Both the position numbers and the translations under genes were made by a program. The notes under the pieces are model-generated. The model made no database searches. It saw nothing but the letters and a program-made list of their open reading frames with translations, and was not told where the DNA came from. A stretch of 64,000 bases of DNA, from contig CAZWJH010000003.1 in NCBI GenBank assembly GCA_964634755.1, positions 4,647 to 68,646 on the forward strand, given 5' to 3'. Below, piece after piece: positions 16,876 through 23,738 of this stretch. Origin of the DNA: JALXDT01 sp964634755 (GTDB lineage Bacteria; Acidobacteriota; Aminicenantia; JAMOAD01). Every line of letters starts with the position of its first letter. Positions within the stretch are counted from its first letter, which is position 1.

Positions 16876-18138
16876 TTAAAATTCTTCCCACTGCAAAATT
16901 CTATTTTTTAAATACTCCTTATTTTTTTCAAAAATTTCTGCCTGTTTCTCTATTACCTCTTCAGCTTGTTCCCAATTCATATCTATTGTTTCAGAGATAA
17001 AAGAGGCTGTTCTTCCGAAATATAGAGGAGAGAGGATGTTTATTAATTTTTTTCTGTTTCTTGACCAATTATGATATGTATAAGCAGTATCATAAATAAT
17101 TAAACTCCATAATTTTCCGTCAATATTGAGCCCATTTCCTTTTTTCTTATTTTCATAGACTTTAAAAAGCCCTTGATAACTTTCCAGAGAAAGAATATCT
17201 CTATAAAGTGAAGAAAATTGTTCGAATCCATCAATAAATTCATCCTCTAATTTTTTTAAATTTACATTTATTTCCGTAGGCTCAGGGCTATCTTCAACGC
17301 CCTTTAAAAGTGGGATATCAACACTTTTTTCAACCTTTGTCCAATTATCCTCATACTCATTCATAAGATCAAACATAGTTGAAATCACCTGAATAAACAT
17401 GTGAACCAGATCAGATGCAGGATCTTTGGCATTGTGAATTTTTACGCCGAGATTAGCTTGAGAAATACTATTAACCTCATTTATGGCAACAGTTGTCATC
17501 CAGATATCTATCCCAAATTTGGCTATATCTGTCATCCAAACTTTTTTATCAGAATAAAGTTTTGCCAATTTCCCTGAAAATCCGAAATCCCCTCCGATTG
17601 GTTGTCTGACTTTTTTTCCATATAAAGCTCTTGTGGTTGGATAAACAATCATATTGGTTATAGTCCCGTCATATTTGTATCTTTTATAATAGGGAGCAAC
17701 AAAATGAGTATCTTCATTTAAAATAGGTTCAAGAATATATTTAATCCATTCAGGCCTGATACTTCTAAGGTCAGAATCAAAAACAGCTATTGCCTTCGCT
17801 TCAAGGTGTTTCGCAACTTCAAAAATCGCCCTTAAAGATGTCCCTTTTCCCGGAATTCCCCTGTAAATTGTAACTATCTCTGAAACATCAGAGGGTATTT
17901 TTGCCCTAAGAGCATTCTCCCTTGTATTATCGGTGGATCCTCCGTCCGAAATAAAAATACCTTTTCTTACATCAGGAAAATATTTGCTTAATCCCTCACC
18001 TATCCGCTCTACAACAAATCTAATTGTATCTTCATTATTATAACAGGGGACACCTACCAGAATATCAACTTTTTGTTGCTCTTTAATCCATTTTATCGCC
18101 TCATCTCTTAATGCTGTTTCATAAGGTTTAAATCCCAT
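16876..18138 (-). CDS. GT-A glycosyltransferase, probable sugar transfer in glucosylglycerate pathway (MggA/MGS-like)
   Basis: 420 aa. GT-A fold: VGVPCYNNEDTI start, FISDGGSTDNT, GIPGKGTSLRAIF and the metal-binding FDSDLRS near residue 142. The later QPIGGDFGFSGKLAKLY and FGIDIWMTTVAI segments resemble mannosylglycerate synthase-type (GT78/GT81) enzymes. It is the last gene of an operon with a GpgS-like synthase and an MPGP-like phosphatase, so it may add mannose to glucosyl-3-phosphoglycerate as MggA does in Petrotoga. Acceptor and donor are inferred from context. Strong AGGAGG before the ATG. Confidence 0.65.
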   Translation of the reverse strand: MGFKPYETALRDEAIKWIKEQQKVDILVGVPCYNNEDTIRFVVERIGEGLSKYFPDVRKGIFISDGGSTDNTRENALRAKIPSDVSEIVTIYRGIPGKGTSLRAIFEVAKHLEAKAIAVFDSDLRSIRPEWIKYILEPILNEDTHFVAPYYKRYKYDGTITNMIVYPTTRALYGKKVRQPIGGDFGFSGKLAKLYSDKKVWMTDIAKFGIDIWMTTVAINEVNSISQANLGVKIHNAKDPASDLVHMFIQVISTMFDLMNEYEDNWTKVEKSVDIPLLKGVEDSPEPTEINVNLKKLEDEFIDGFEQFSSLYRDILSLESYQGLFKVYENKKKGNGLNIDGKLWSLIIYDTAYTYHNWSRNRKKLINILSPLYFGRTASFISETIDMNWEQAEEVIEKQAEIFEKNKEYLKNRILQWEEF

Positions 18139-18146
18139 ATTTCCTC

Positions 18147-19355
18147 CTATTTATTATCTTTGTCAACCAATTTTTTTAATTTGTCAAGAAAGTTTGGATA
18201 GGCTGAAGTAATTCTGTTCCAATTGGGAAGCATTTGAACTCCCATAGGATCTTCAAGAAATTTCTCGGAAGAGTGAATCAAAGCTTTGTAAAATGTTTCC
18301 ACTATTGATTCCTCCTGATGCCTGTCAAATGAAAGGCCATTCATCATTGCTATTGCATGATAACTAGAAATCATATCCTCGGCAATCCTCAAATATGTTT
18401 TCTGAATCGCTCTTATATTCCCGTCGGAAATTATAACTCCTTCCGCTGCAATATTCTTTAATACATTAGTTGCAATATCAATTGTCATCTTATGGAGACC
18501 CATATTTGCATCAGCTTCAGAGACTTTTTGATGTTTATGATCATACCTTTGAGCCAACCCCACCTGTGTAATTCTTTTAAGAGTAACATTTCTATAAACT
18601 TCATAAAGAACACTAACTTCAAGTCCCCAATCACCCGGGAATCTCATAACTCTTGCAAGCCCTGTTCTTAAAGCAAACTCTCCCGAAAGCGGATATCTGA
18701 AACTGTTAAGATAATAAATAAAAGGATGAGGGCCCAAAACCTTTAATAAAGCTTTAAAAAACGGAATAACAAAAAGTCTTGTAACTCTTCCGTGAAGTTT
18801 TTTACTAAATCTTGCATAAAATCCTTTTGAAAATTCAAAAGGTAAATGAGGGCTTACAAGAGGATAAATTAATCTTGCAAGCATCTCCTTCGAATATGTC
18901 TCAATATCAGAATCATGTAAAGCAATTATGTCGGCCTCCCCTTTTGCAAGTATATAACCAAAACCTGTCCAACAAGATTTCCCTTTTCCTTCGGGACCTA
19001 TTTTTAAATTAGCTTTATCAAGATCAAAAATCATATCTTTTATCTTAGGATTATCCATCCAAAGTACAGTAATGTTTCGAGGATGATTCTTAATTTCATC
19101 TTTCACTCTTTCAAACTTTTCCCTTGAAGCACCACCTAAAGATAAAACAACTTCATTAATAAAATCTATGTCTTTCATTATTTCTAGGATTCTTTTCATC
19201 GCAGGTCTTACATAATCACTATAAAGAACAGGTATAAGAACCGCTGTTTTTTTTCTTTTTGAAAATTTCATTAAGTGAGAATCTATGATATCAGAACCTT
19301 TTTCTCCCAAAATATTAATTGTTGTTATATTTCCTGATTGAAAAAAATCTGACAT
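18147..19355 (-). CDS. gpgS: Glucosyl-3-phosphoglycerate synthase-like glycosyltransferase
   Basis: 402 aa. Features shared with GpgS (GT81): GPEGKGKSCWTGFGY, metal-binding HDSDIE, GRVTRLFVIPFFKALL, YPLSGEFALR, FPGDWGLEVSVL and ITQVGLAQRYDHKHQ. GpgS joins glucose from a nucleotide sugar to 3-phosphoglycerate, the first step to the compatible solute glucosylglycerate. It sits between a phosphatase of the MPGP type (52 nt upstream) and a second glycosyltransferase (8 nt downstream). The start follows AGGAGGTGTGAA, the same leader as the DUF5320-like gene at 21791. Mannosyl-3-phosphoglycerate synthase is a less likely alternative. Confidence 0.7.
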   Translation of the reverse strand: MSDFFQSGNITTINILGEKGSDIIDSHLMKFSKRKKTAVLIPVLYSDYVRPAMKRILEIMKDIDFINEVVLSLGGASREKFERVKDEIKNHPRNITVLWMDNPKIKDMIFDLDKANLKIGPEGKGKSCWTGFGYILAKGEADIIALHDSDIETYSKEMLARLIYPLVSPHLPFEFSKGFYARFSKKLHGRVTRLFVIPFFKALLKVLGPHPFIYYLNSFRYPLSGEFALRTGLARVMRFPGDWGLEVSVLYEVYRNVTLKRITQVGLAQRYDHKHQKVSEADANMGLHKMTIDIATNVLKNIAAEGVIISDGNIRAIQKTYLRIAEDMISSYHAIAMMNGLSFDRHQEESIVETFYKALIHSSEKFLEDPMGVQMLPNWNRITSAYPNFLDKLKKLVDKDNK

Positions 19356-19407
19356 TTCACACCTCCTTTTAAGATTTTTTATGGATTGCCTTTACAACTT
19401 TATATTA

Positions 19408-20235
19408 CTATATTAAAAATAATTTTTCAAATATTTCATTCCATCCTTCGGGAGCAGGATTTTTTGTTAAAAAAATATCTCTAATTTCATTTTTTATTTT
19501 TCTTGAATAAAATCCATCCTTCTTTTTAACTAAAACAGGAATATCCGCAAATTTTAACATTGACAAATCATTTTCAGAATCACCAAGCCCTATTGTTTTT
19601 ATTTTGTTTTTCTGGTAAATCTTCTTGTAAAATTTATAAATAATCTCAGCAGCCATTCCTTTATCATACTCCCCTGATAAATGATAAAAACGTCCCCCTT
19701 TTACAATTTTTAATCCAAAAGCTTTTAACTCTTTAAAAAAGTTTCTTGTTCCATAATTATTAGTTTCTATTATTATAAAAGGAATATCATACTCTCTTTT
19801 TTTTACCTTTTCTATCATCTCTCCTTTTAAATTTAAAATATTCTTAAATTCATTATTAGAAAAATCAAAAATAGTTTTTACACTTACCTCATACTTCTTT
19901 GAAGCTTCTTTAAGCAAAGGAAGTATACTTTTTATGTGCATTCCAATTTCTATTTTACATAATTCATCATCGCTAACTTTATATTTACGATCTAAAAATT
20001 TTTCATAAGCTTTTGGGAAATAGATAGCACCTCCATTCTCAATAGCAAAAGGATAATCAATTAAGCCTATTTCTTTTCTAAAAACTATAGTTTCTTCAAA
20101 TGTTTTACTTGTAAGAAATATTATCGGAAAATTATTTTTCTTAAGGTAGTTTATGGATTTTCCCGCCCCCCACCATTCATAGGTATCATAATCAAGTAAA
20201 GTTCCATCAAGATCAGTAAAGATTAAATATTTCAT
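19408..20235 (-). CDS. Mannosyl/glucosyl-3-phosphoglycerate phosphatase (HAD-IIB)
   Basis: 275 aa. HAD motifs: DLDGT with nucleophile Asp8 and Asp10, FLTSKT (motif II), GGRFYHLSG (substrate-specific segment found in MPGP-type enzymes) and GLGDSENDLSM (motif IV). It removes the phosphate from mannosyl- or glucosyl-3-phosphoglycerate to release the free compatible solute. First gene of a three-gene leftward operon with two glycosyltransferases. A TTGAAT-N17-TATATT promoter ends 5 nt before the ATG, and no ribosome binding site is present. Confidence 0.8.
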   Translation of the reverse strand: MKYLIFTDLDGTLLDYDTYEWWGAGKSINYLKKNNFPIIFLTSKTFEETIVFRKEIGLIDYPFAIENGGAIYFPKAYEKFLDRKYKVSDDELCKIEIGMHIKSILPLLKEASKKYEVSVKTIFDFSNNEFKNILNLKGEMIEKVKKREYDIPFIIIETNNYGTRNFFKELKAFGLKIVKGGRFYHLSGEYDKGMAAEIIYKFYKKIYQKNKIKTIGLGDSENDLSMLKFADIPVLVKKKDGFYSRKIKNEIRDIFLTKNPAPEGWNEIFEKLFLI

Positions 20236-20240
20236 AAAAT

Positions 20241-20269
20241 AATATAAATCAATAAAAAGATTAATTCAA
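20241..20269 (-). promoter_or_regulatory. Promoter giving a probable leaderless mRNA (solute operon)
   Basis: Minus strand TTGAAT (20269-20264), 17 nt, TATATT (20246-20241), 5 nt, ATG at 20235. It is the only promoter-like signal before the three-gene solute operon. Confidence 0.6.
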
Positions 20270-20281
20270 TAGGATAAAGAA

Positions 20282-20305
20282 ACGGAGCGGGCAAGCCCGC
20301 TCCGT
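20282..20305 (-). terminator. Strong intrinsic terminator of the NifX/FAD operon
   Basis: ACGGAGCGGGC (20282-20292) and its exact complement GCCCGCTCCGT (20295-20305) form an 11 bp GC-rich stem; on the minus strand it is followed by TTTCTTT. It lies 37 nt after the last NifX-domain gene and just before the promoter of the solute operon, separating the two units. It is by far the most GC-rich non-coding element in the window. Confidence 0.85.
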
Positions 20306-20341
20306 CCACACAAAAGGGGTAAGCTTTATTTGAAAAGAGAC

Positions 20342-20902
20342 TTACTTCCAGCCTCTGCCAAAACCCCCGCCAAAGCCTCCGCCTCGGCCTTTTCCTCCAC
20401 CTTTTCCAAAGCCTCCGCCTCTACCTCTTCCTCTTCCGAAACCACCACCGAAGCCTCCACCTCGGCCACCTCCAAATCCACCACCAAAACCTGCTCCTCC
20501 TCCGGACCCGGGTCCACCGAAACCTCCTTGCGGGGTATAAGGTGGCATTTGTCCGTTAGGGTTTGCAGGAGCGGCTTCCAACTTTCCTTGAGTTGTCATC
20601 TCATATGCCTCTCTTACACTTATTCCAGAAGGTGCAGAAACCATCTGAATACCCGCCCCCGAAAGAACAGACGAAGCATTTGGACCAAAAGAACCTGAAA
20701 CAACTATGTTCACACCTTGAGATGCAACATATTGAGCTGCTGCTGTCCCTGCCCCACTTGGAGAAGCTGCATTAGGATTAGGAATTATCTGAACAGCATC
20801 AGGATTTTCAGAATCAAAAATCACATAATAAGCTGCTCTTCCGAAACGAGGATCCACAGGACCATTCAAATCTTCAGAGCTTGCAGTTACTAATATTCTC
20901 AT
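20342..20902 (-). CDS. NifX/NifB-type (dinitrogenase Fe-Mo cofactor) domain protein with Gly/Arg-rich tail
   Basis: 186 aa. Residues 1-105 form the MTH1175/NifX-like fold: MRILVTASS, GPVDPRFGRA, VVSGSFGPNA and MVSAPSGISVREAY. From about residue 122 to the end the chain is almost only Gly, Phe and Arg (GGGFGGGFGRGRGRGGG type), a disordered tail. It lacks Cys, so any metal binding would use other residues. Related proteins include the 'orange protein' that binds a Mo-Cu-S cluster. Last gene of a five-gene operon, with a 4 nt ATGA overlap with its paralogue and a strong terminator after it. Confidence 0.75.
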   Translation of the reverse strand: MRILVTASSEDLNGPVDPRFGRAAYYVIFDSENPDAVQIIPNPNAASPSGAGTAAAQYVASQGVNIVVSGSFGPNASSVLSGAGIQMVSAPSGISVREAYEMTTQGKLEAAPANPNGQMPPYTPQGGFGGPGSGGGAGFGGGFGGGRGGGFGGGFGRGRGRGGGFGKGGGKGRGGGFGGGFGRGWK

Positions 20903-21495
20903 TTTTCCTCCTTAACATTTTTTTCAATTTCTGCCAACCTTTTCTCATAGTAATCTAACTGAGACCTAAGATTGTCTATTATGTTTTTTAAAAAACTCTT
21001 TTCATCAAAATTATAAGACTGCGGATATGTGCCTCCTGGAAAAACACCCCAATTCATAGCCCAACCTCTTCCAAAACCTCTACCCCATCCGAATCCCCAT
21101 CCAAATCCATAGGGATTGTATTGAGGAAAATAAGATGCTGGAATAGTTGTTTGTTGAGGAACTGTTTGAGTAAAATCTCCACTCAGCACTTTTTCAACCG
21201 CATCTTTTACGGAAATTCCTCCAGTCTCCGTAATCATTTGAATACCAGCTGAGCTTAAAATCATTGAAGAGTTAGGCCCGAAAGCACCTGAAATAACAGC
21301 TTGAACTCCCTTCTCTAATATAAATTGGGCTGCAACAATACCTGCCCCCGAAGGAGTGTTTATAAAAGGGTTTTGAATTATCTCTGGATTATTTGGATGC
21401 TCACTATCGTACACAATAAAATAAGGTGCTCTTGCAAATCTCATATCCACTGGAGAATTCAGATCAGGCGCTGATGATGTGATAAGTATCCTCAT
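20899..21495 (-). CDS. NifX/NifB-type domain protein with Gly/Trp-rich segment and coiled coil
   Basis: 198 aa, paralogue of the next gene: MRILITSSAPDLNSPVDMRF, PSGAGIVAAQFILEKG, VISGAFGPNSS and TETGGISVKDAV. After residue 125 comes a Trp/Gly/Phe-rich stretch (YGFGWGFGWGRGFGRGW), then a C-terminal helix (about 168-198, FLKNIIDNLRSQLDYYEKRL) that looks like a coiled coil, as seen at the end of DUF5320 proteins. 4 nt overlaps on both sides show tight coupling. It may pair with the downstream paralogue as a cofactor carrier; this is inference. Confidence 0.75.
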   Translation of the reverse strand: MRILITSSAPDLNSPVDMRFARAPYFIVYDSEHPNNPEIIQNPFINTPSGAGIVAAQFILEKGVQAVISGAFGPNSSMILSSAGIQMITETGGISVKDAVEKVLSGDFTQTVPQQTTIPASYFPQYNPYGFGWGFGWGRGFGRGWAMNWGVFPGGTYPQSYNFDEKSFLKNIIDNLRSQLDYYEKRLAEIEKNVKEEK

Positions 21496-21791
21496 TTTTT
21501 CTCCTCCTGCACAGTGGTTGGTGTAGGTGTTACCATATTGTATCCATAGGGAACAGGATAGTTAAAACCAGTATAACCAGTATAAGATGTATAATATGGG
21601 TTATAGTACCCCATCCACCTCCAACCTCTTGGAAGTCCGGTCCATGGGCAATAGCCAAGAGTTGCTCCATAACCGAAACCTCTGCCAAAGCCTCTGCCTC
21701 TGCCAAAGCCTCTGCCTCTTCCGAAACCTTTGCCTCTCCCCCAACCAAAGCCTCCGAAACCATAATAATAAGGATTCATATAGTTAAACAT
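21492..21791 (-). CDS. Small Gly/Arg/Phe/Tyr-rich protein (DUF5320-like)
   Basis: 99 aa. A repetitive block GFGRGRGFGRGRGFGRG at about 21-40 is followed by YCPWTGLPRGWRW and an aromatic YNPYYTSYTGYTG region. DUF5320 proteins, often next to NifX-domain genes in anaerobes, have the same Gly/Arg-rich core and LPRGWRW-type motif. A single Cys. Perfect AGGAGG leader. The composition resembles GAR/RGG low-complexity domains known in other systems to bind nucleic acid or condense, but no such role is shown here. Confidence 0.65.
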   Translation of the reverse strand: MFNYMNPYYYGFGGFGWGRGKGFGRGRGFGRGRGFGRGFGYGATLGYCPWTGLPRGWRWMGYYNPYYTSYTGYTGFNYPVPYGYNMVTPTPTTVQEEKK

Positions 21792-21803
21792 TTCACACCT
21801 CCT

Positions 21804-23159
21804 CTATTTAATTTTTGAAATTAAATTTTCAGCAGCTTTTATTATCGGATAAGTCGTAGGAGCTGATGTTAGAAGTGGGTGAGTTCCTATCTGTGAAATC
21901 AAAAGTCCGCCGGTTGTGGTTTTTTGCTGAATAGCAAAACCTAAAAAGTTAATTAACTCACCTGTACTATCTCCTCCGAAAACTTGAGCCCCCATTATTA
22001 TCTCAGATTTTTTTGAAGCTATAAGTTTAATTCTCTGCTTATGAGCTCCAGGTAAAGATCCCGGATGTCTATCCACACTCTCTGCCTCTCCTATAACGAT
22101 ATCAAAACCCAACTCTCTTGCCATTGCTTCTGTAACACCTGCTGAGCCAAAAGCATTGTTACCAATCTTAGTTGAAAAGATTCCGATTGTTCCCGTAAAT
22201 GTCTTAACCACTTGAAGTTTAAAAAGATTTGCCCCTGCTATCCTTGCCTCTGAAGTTGCCGTTGAAGCAAGCATAATCTTGCTAATTCTTCTCGTAATAA
22301 AATCCTTTCTTTCAACACAATCTCCCACAGCAAAAACATGGTCATAATCCGTTCTTAAATATTCATCAACCCAAATAGCTCCTGAAGCTCCAAGCCTTAC
22401 TTCTGCCTCAGCTGCAAGTTTTACATTAGGTTTATACCCCAAAGAAAGAATAACAGCGTCAGCATCAATGGTATCATCATTCTCAAGGACAACCTTTTCA
22501 ACCTTGCCTTTCCCTTCTATTCTCTTTACTCCAATTCCGGTAACCAAATCAACTCCATACTTCTTAAGCTCCTCTTCCGCTTTAATACAGCATTCTTCAT
22601 CAAATGCAAGGTAAAGTATGTGAGGTAATTTTTCCACAATAGTGATTTTCTTATCATCATATTTCCTTAACTCATCGGCAACCTCCACACCGATAAATCC
22701 TCCGCCAACTATCACTATGTTTTTAAAACTTGAAAGTTTGCTTTTTAAATCCCTAAGATAATCAATATTCTTTTTAATATAAAAAACATTTTCAAGGTCC
22801 CTTCCTTCAAGCCAAGAAGGCTCTGTGGGAGTTGAACCGGTAGCAAAAACTACCTTTTCAAATTTAATCTTATCACCTGCTTCCGTAAAAGCAACTTTCT
22901 CTTTAATATCAACTTTTTTAACAGAATCCACTATAATCTCAATACCTTTTTTCAAAATAGGTTCATCTGGAATAATATCTTTTTCTGGAGAATCAAGAGT
23001 ACTTAAAACATAAGGAATACCACAGGGAATCAATACCTTTTTTTCTCTCCTTAAAATAGCAACACTTTTTTCCGGATAATATGTTTTTGAAGTAACTGCC
23101 GTAATAATCCCAGCAGGTCCTCCACCAACAACTAAAACATCAAATTTCCTATTTGCCAT
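21804..23159 (-). CDS. FAD-dependent pyridine nucleotide-disulfide oxidoreductase (CoA-disulfide reductase/NADH oxidase-like)
   Basis: 451 aa. FAD-binding VVGGGPAGIITA at the N-terminus, redox-active Cys46 in IPCGIPYVL, NAD(P)-binding IVIVGGGFIGVEVADEL, and VFAVGDC near residue 300, then the dimerisation domain. The single-Cys arrangement is that of CoA-disulfide reductases, NADH oxidases and polysulfide-type reductases. Placed between two NifX-type genes, with a one-base overlap upstream and 12 nt downstream, it may supply electrons to a metal/sulfur carrier; this is inference from context. Confidence 0.8.
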   Translation of the reverse strand: MANRKFDVLVVGGGPAGIITAVTSKTYYPEKSVAILRREKKVLIPCGIPYVLSTLDSPEKDIIPDEPILKKGIEIIVDSVKKVDIKEKVAFTEAGDKIKFEKVVFATGSTPTEPSWLEGRDLENVFYIKKNIDYLRDLKSKLSSFKNIVIVGGGFIGVEVADELRKYDDKKITIVEKLPHILYLAFDEECCIKAEEELKKYGVDLVTGIGVKRIEGKGKVEKVVLENDDTIDADAVILSLGYKPNVKLAAEAEVRLGASGAIWVDEYLRTDYDHVFAVGDCVERKDFITRRISKIMLASTATSEARIAGANLFKLQVVKTFTGTIGIFSTKIGNNAFGSAGVTEAMARELGFDIVIGEAESVDRHPGSLPGAHKQRIKLIASKKSEIIMGAQVFGGDSTGELINFLGFAIQQKTTTGGLLISQIGTHPLLTSAPTTYPIIKAAENLISKIK

Positions 23160-23575
23160 TATTTCCTCCTTTTATTTAAATTTTTTCTGTTTTTCCCAAA
23201 GCCTTTTCTCCATCTGCCTCTTTCACCCCTTCTTGACCATTCATTATAAAAAATAGTTTCACTAAAAAAAGATGGGATTTTGCCTTTAAGATATAAATCC
23301 ACTACCATATCAGGTTCCATAAACCCTCCATTAAAAATTTCAATCCCATTAAAATACAAATTTCTTAAAAACCCTCGCGGACCCCCACCACAAATTATTA
23401 TATTAATATTTTCGGATTTAAGGACACTTAAAAGTTCCATAGGATATTCAAGTATAAGATTTATACTACTCTTCCCCACAATTCTCCCATCCACAATTTC
23501 ATAAATAATAAGCTGCTCCGAAAAATCTAACCTTGGAGCAACTATATTTCTAAAAACCGCTACTGCTAATTTCAT
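23159..23575 (-). CDS. NifX/NifB-type domain protein with basic C-terminus
   Basis: 138 aa from the ATG at 23575 (MKLAVAVF), the usual start of this fold; an upstream TTG at 23602 would add nine residues. Features: NIVAPRLDFSEQLIIYEI, INIIICGGGPRGFL and EIFNGGFMEPDMVVDLYLKGKIP. The last 30 residues are very basic (RRGERGRWRKGFGKNRKN). First gene of the leftward operon and divergent from a sigma-54 activator. No convincing ribosome binding site or promoter was found directly upstream; enhancer-like repeats lie about 85-135 bp before it. Confidence 0.7.
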   Translation of the reverse strand: MKLAVAVFRNIVAPRLDFSEQLIIYEIVDGRIVGKSSINLILEYPMELLSVLKSENINIIICGGGPRGFLRNLYFNGIEIFNGGFMEPDMVVDLYLKGKIPSFFSETIFYNEWSRRGERGRWRKGFGKNRKNLNKRRK

Positions 23576-23658
23576 ATTGTTAGATATAAAATTTCGTGCC
23601 AACTTTATAAATTGCCATAAATCCCTATAATTATTGAATTTTTTCTTTTTGAAATTTT

Positions 23659-23710
23659 ATGGCAACAATCCTGCAAAACATTATGTTTCATTTGTTGCAT
23701 AATGTTGCAT
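23659..23710. promoter_or_regulatory. Candidate activator-binding (UAS) repeats
   Basis: Direct repeat TGTTGCAT at 23693-23700 and 23703-23710 (10 bp period), reversed relatives GCAACA (23662-23667) and GCAAAACA (23673-23680), and a 9 bp inverted repeat AACATTATG (23677-23685)/CATAATGTT (23698-23706) whose centres are 21 bp apart. The block lies between a NifX operon and the divergent sigma-54 activator gene, at the right distance to serve as an enhancer for the leftward operon. Confidence 0.5.
23660..23675 (+). promoter_or_regulatory. Candidate sigma-54 (-24/-12) promoter
   Basis: TGGCAACAATCCTGCA keeps the invariant GG (23661-23662) and GC (23673-23674) with the exact 10 nt between them and matches TGGCAC-N5-TTGCA at 9 of 11 specified positions. 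It points toward the activator gene at 23739, which would then control itself. RpoN is not encoded in this window. Confidence 0.4.
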
Positions 23711-23738
23711 TTTACTTAAATCCAGTTTAAAATAAAAC

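Noticed and set aside
20330..20775. Ser/Thr-rich and other open frames opposite the Gly/Arg-rich tails
   Set aside because: They are products of the repetitive GGN codons of the minus-strand genes read backwards.
20342..21791. Short DNA repeats that could suggest a CRISPR or satellite array
   Set aside because: The repeats are irregular, in frame with coding Gly/Arg/Phe units, and there are no unique spacers.
23584..23602. Possible minus-strand sigma-54 site TTGGCACGAAATTTTAT before the NifX operon
   Set aside because: The -24 part is excellent but the invariant GC of the -12 part is TA, and the start would fall on the ATG itself.
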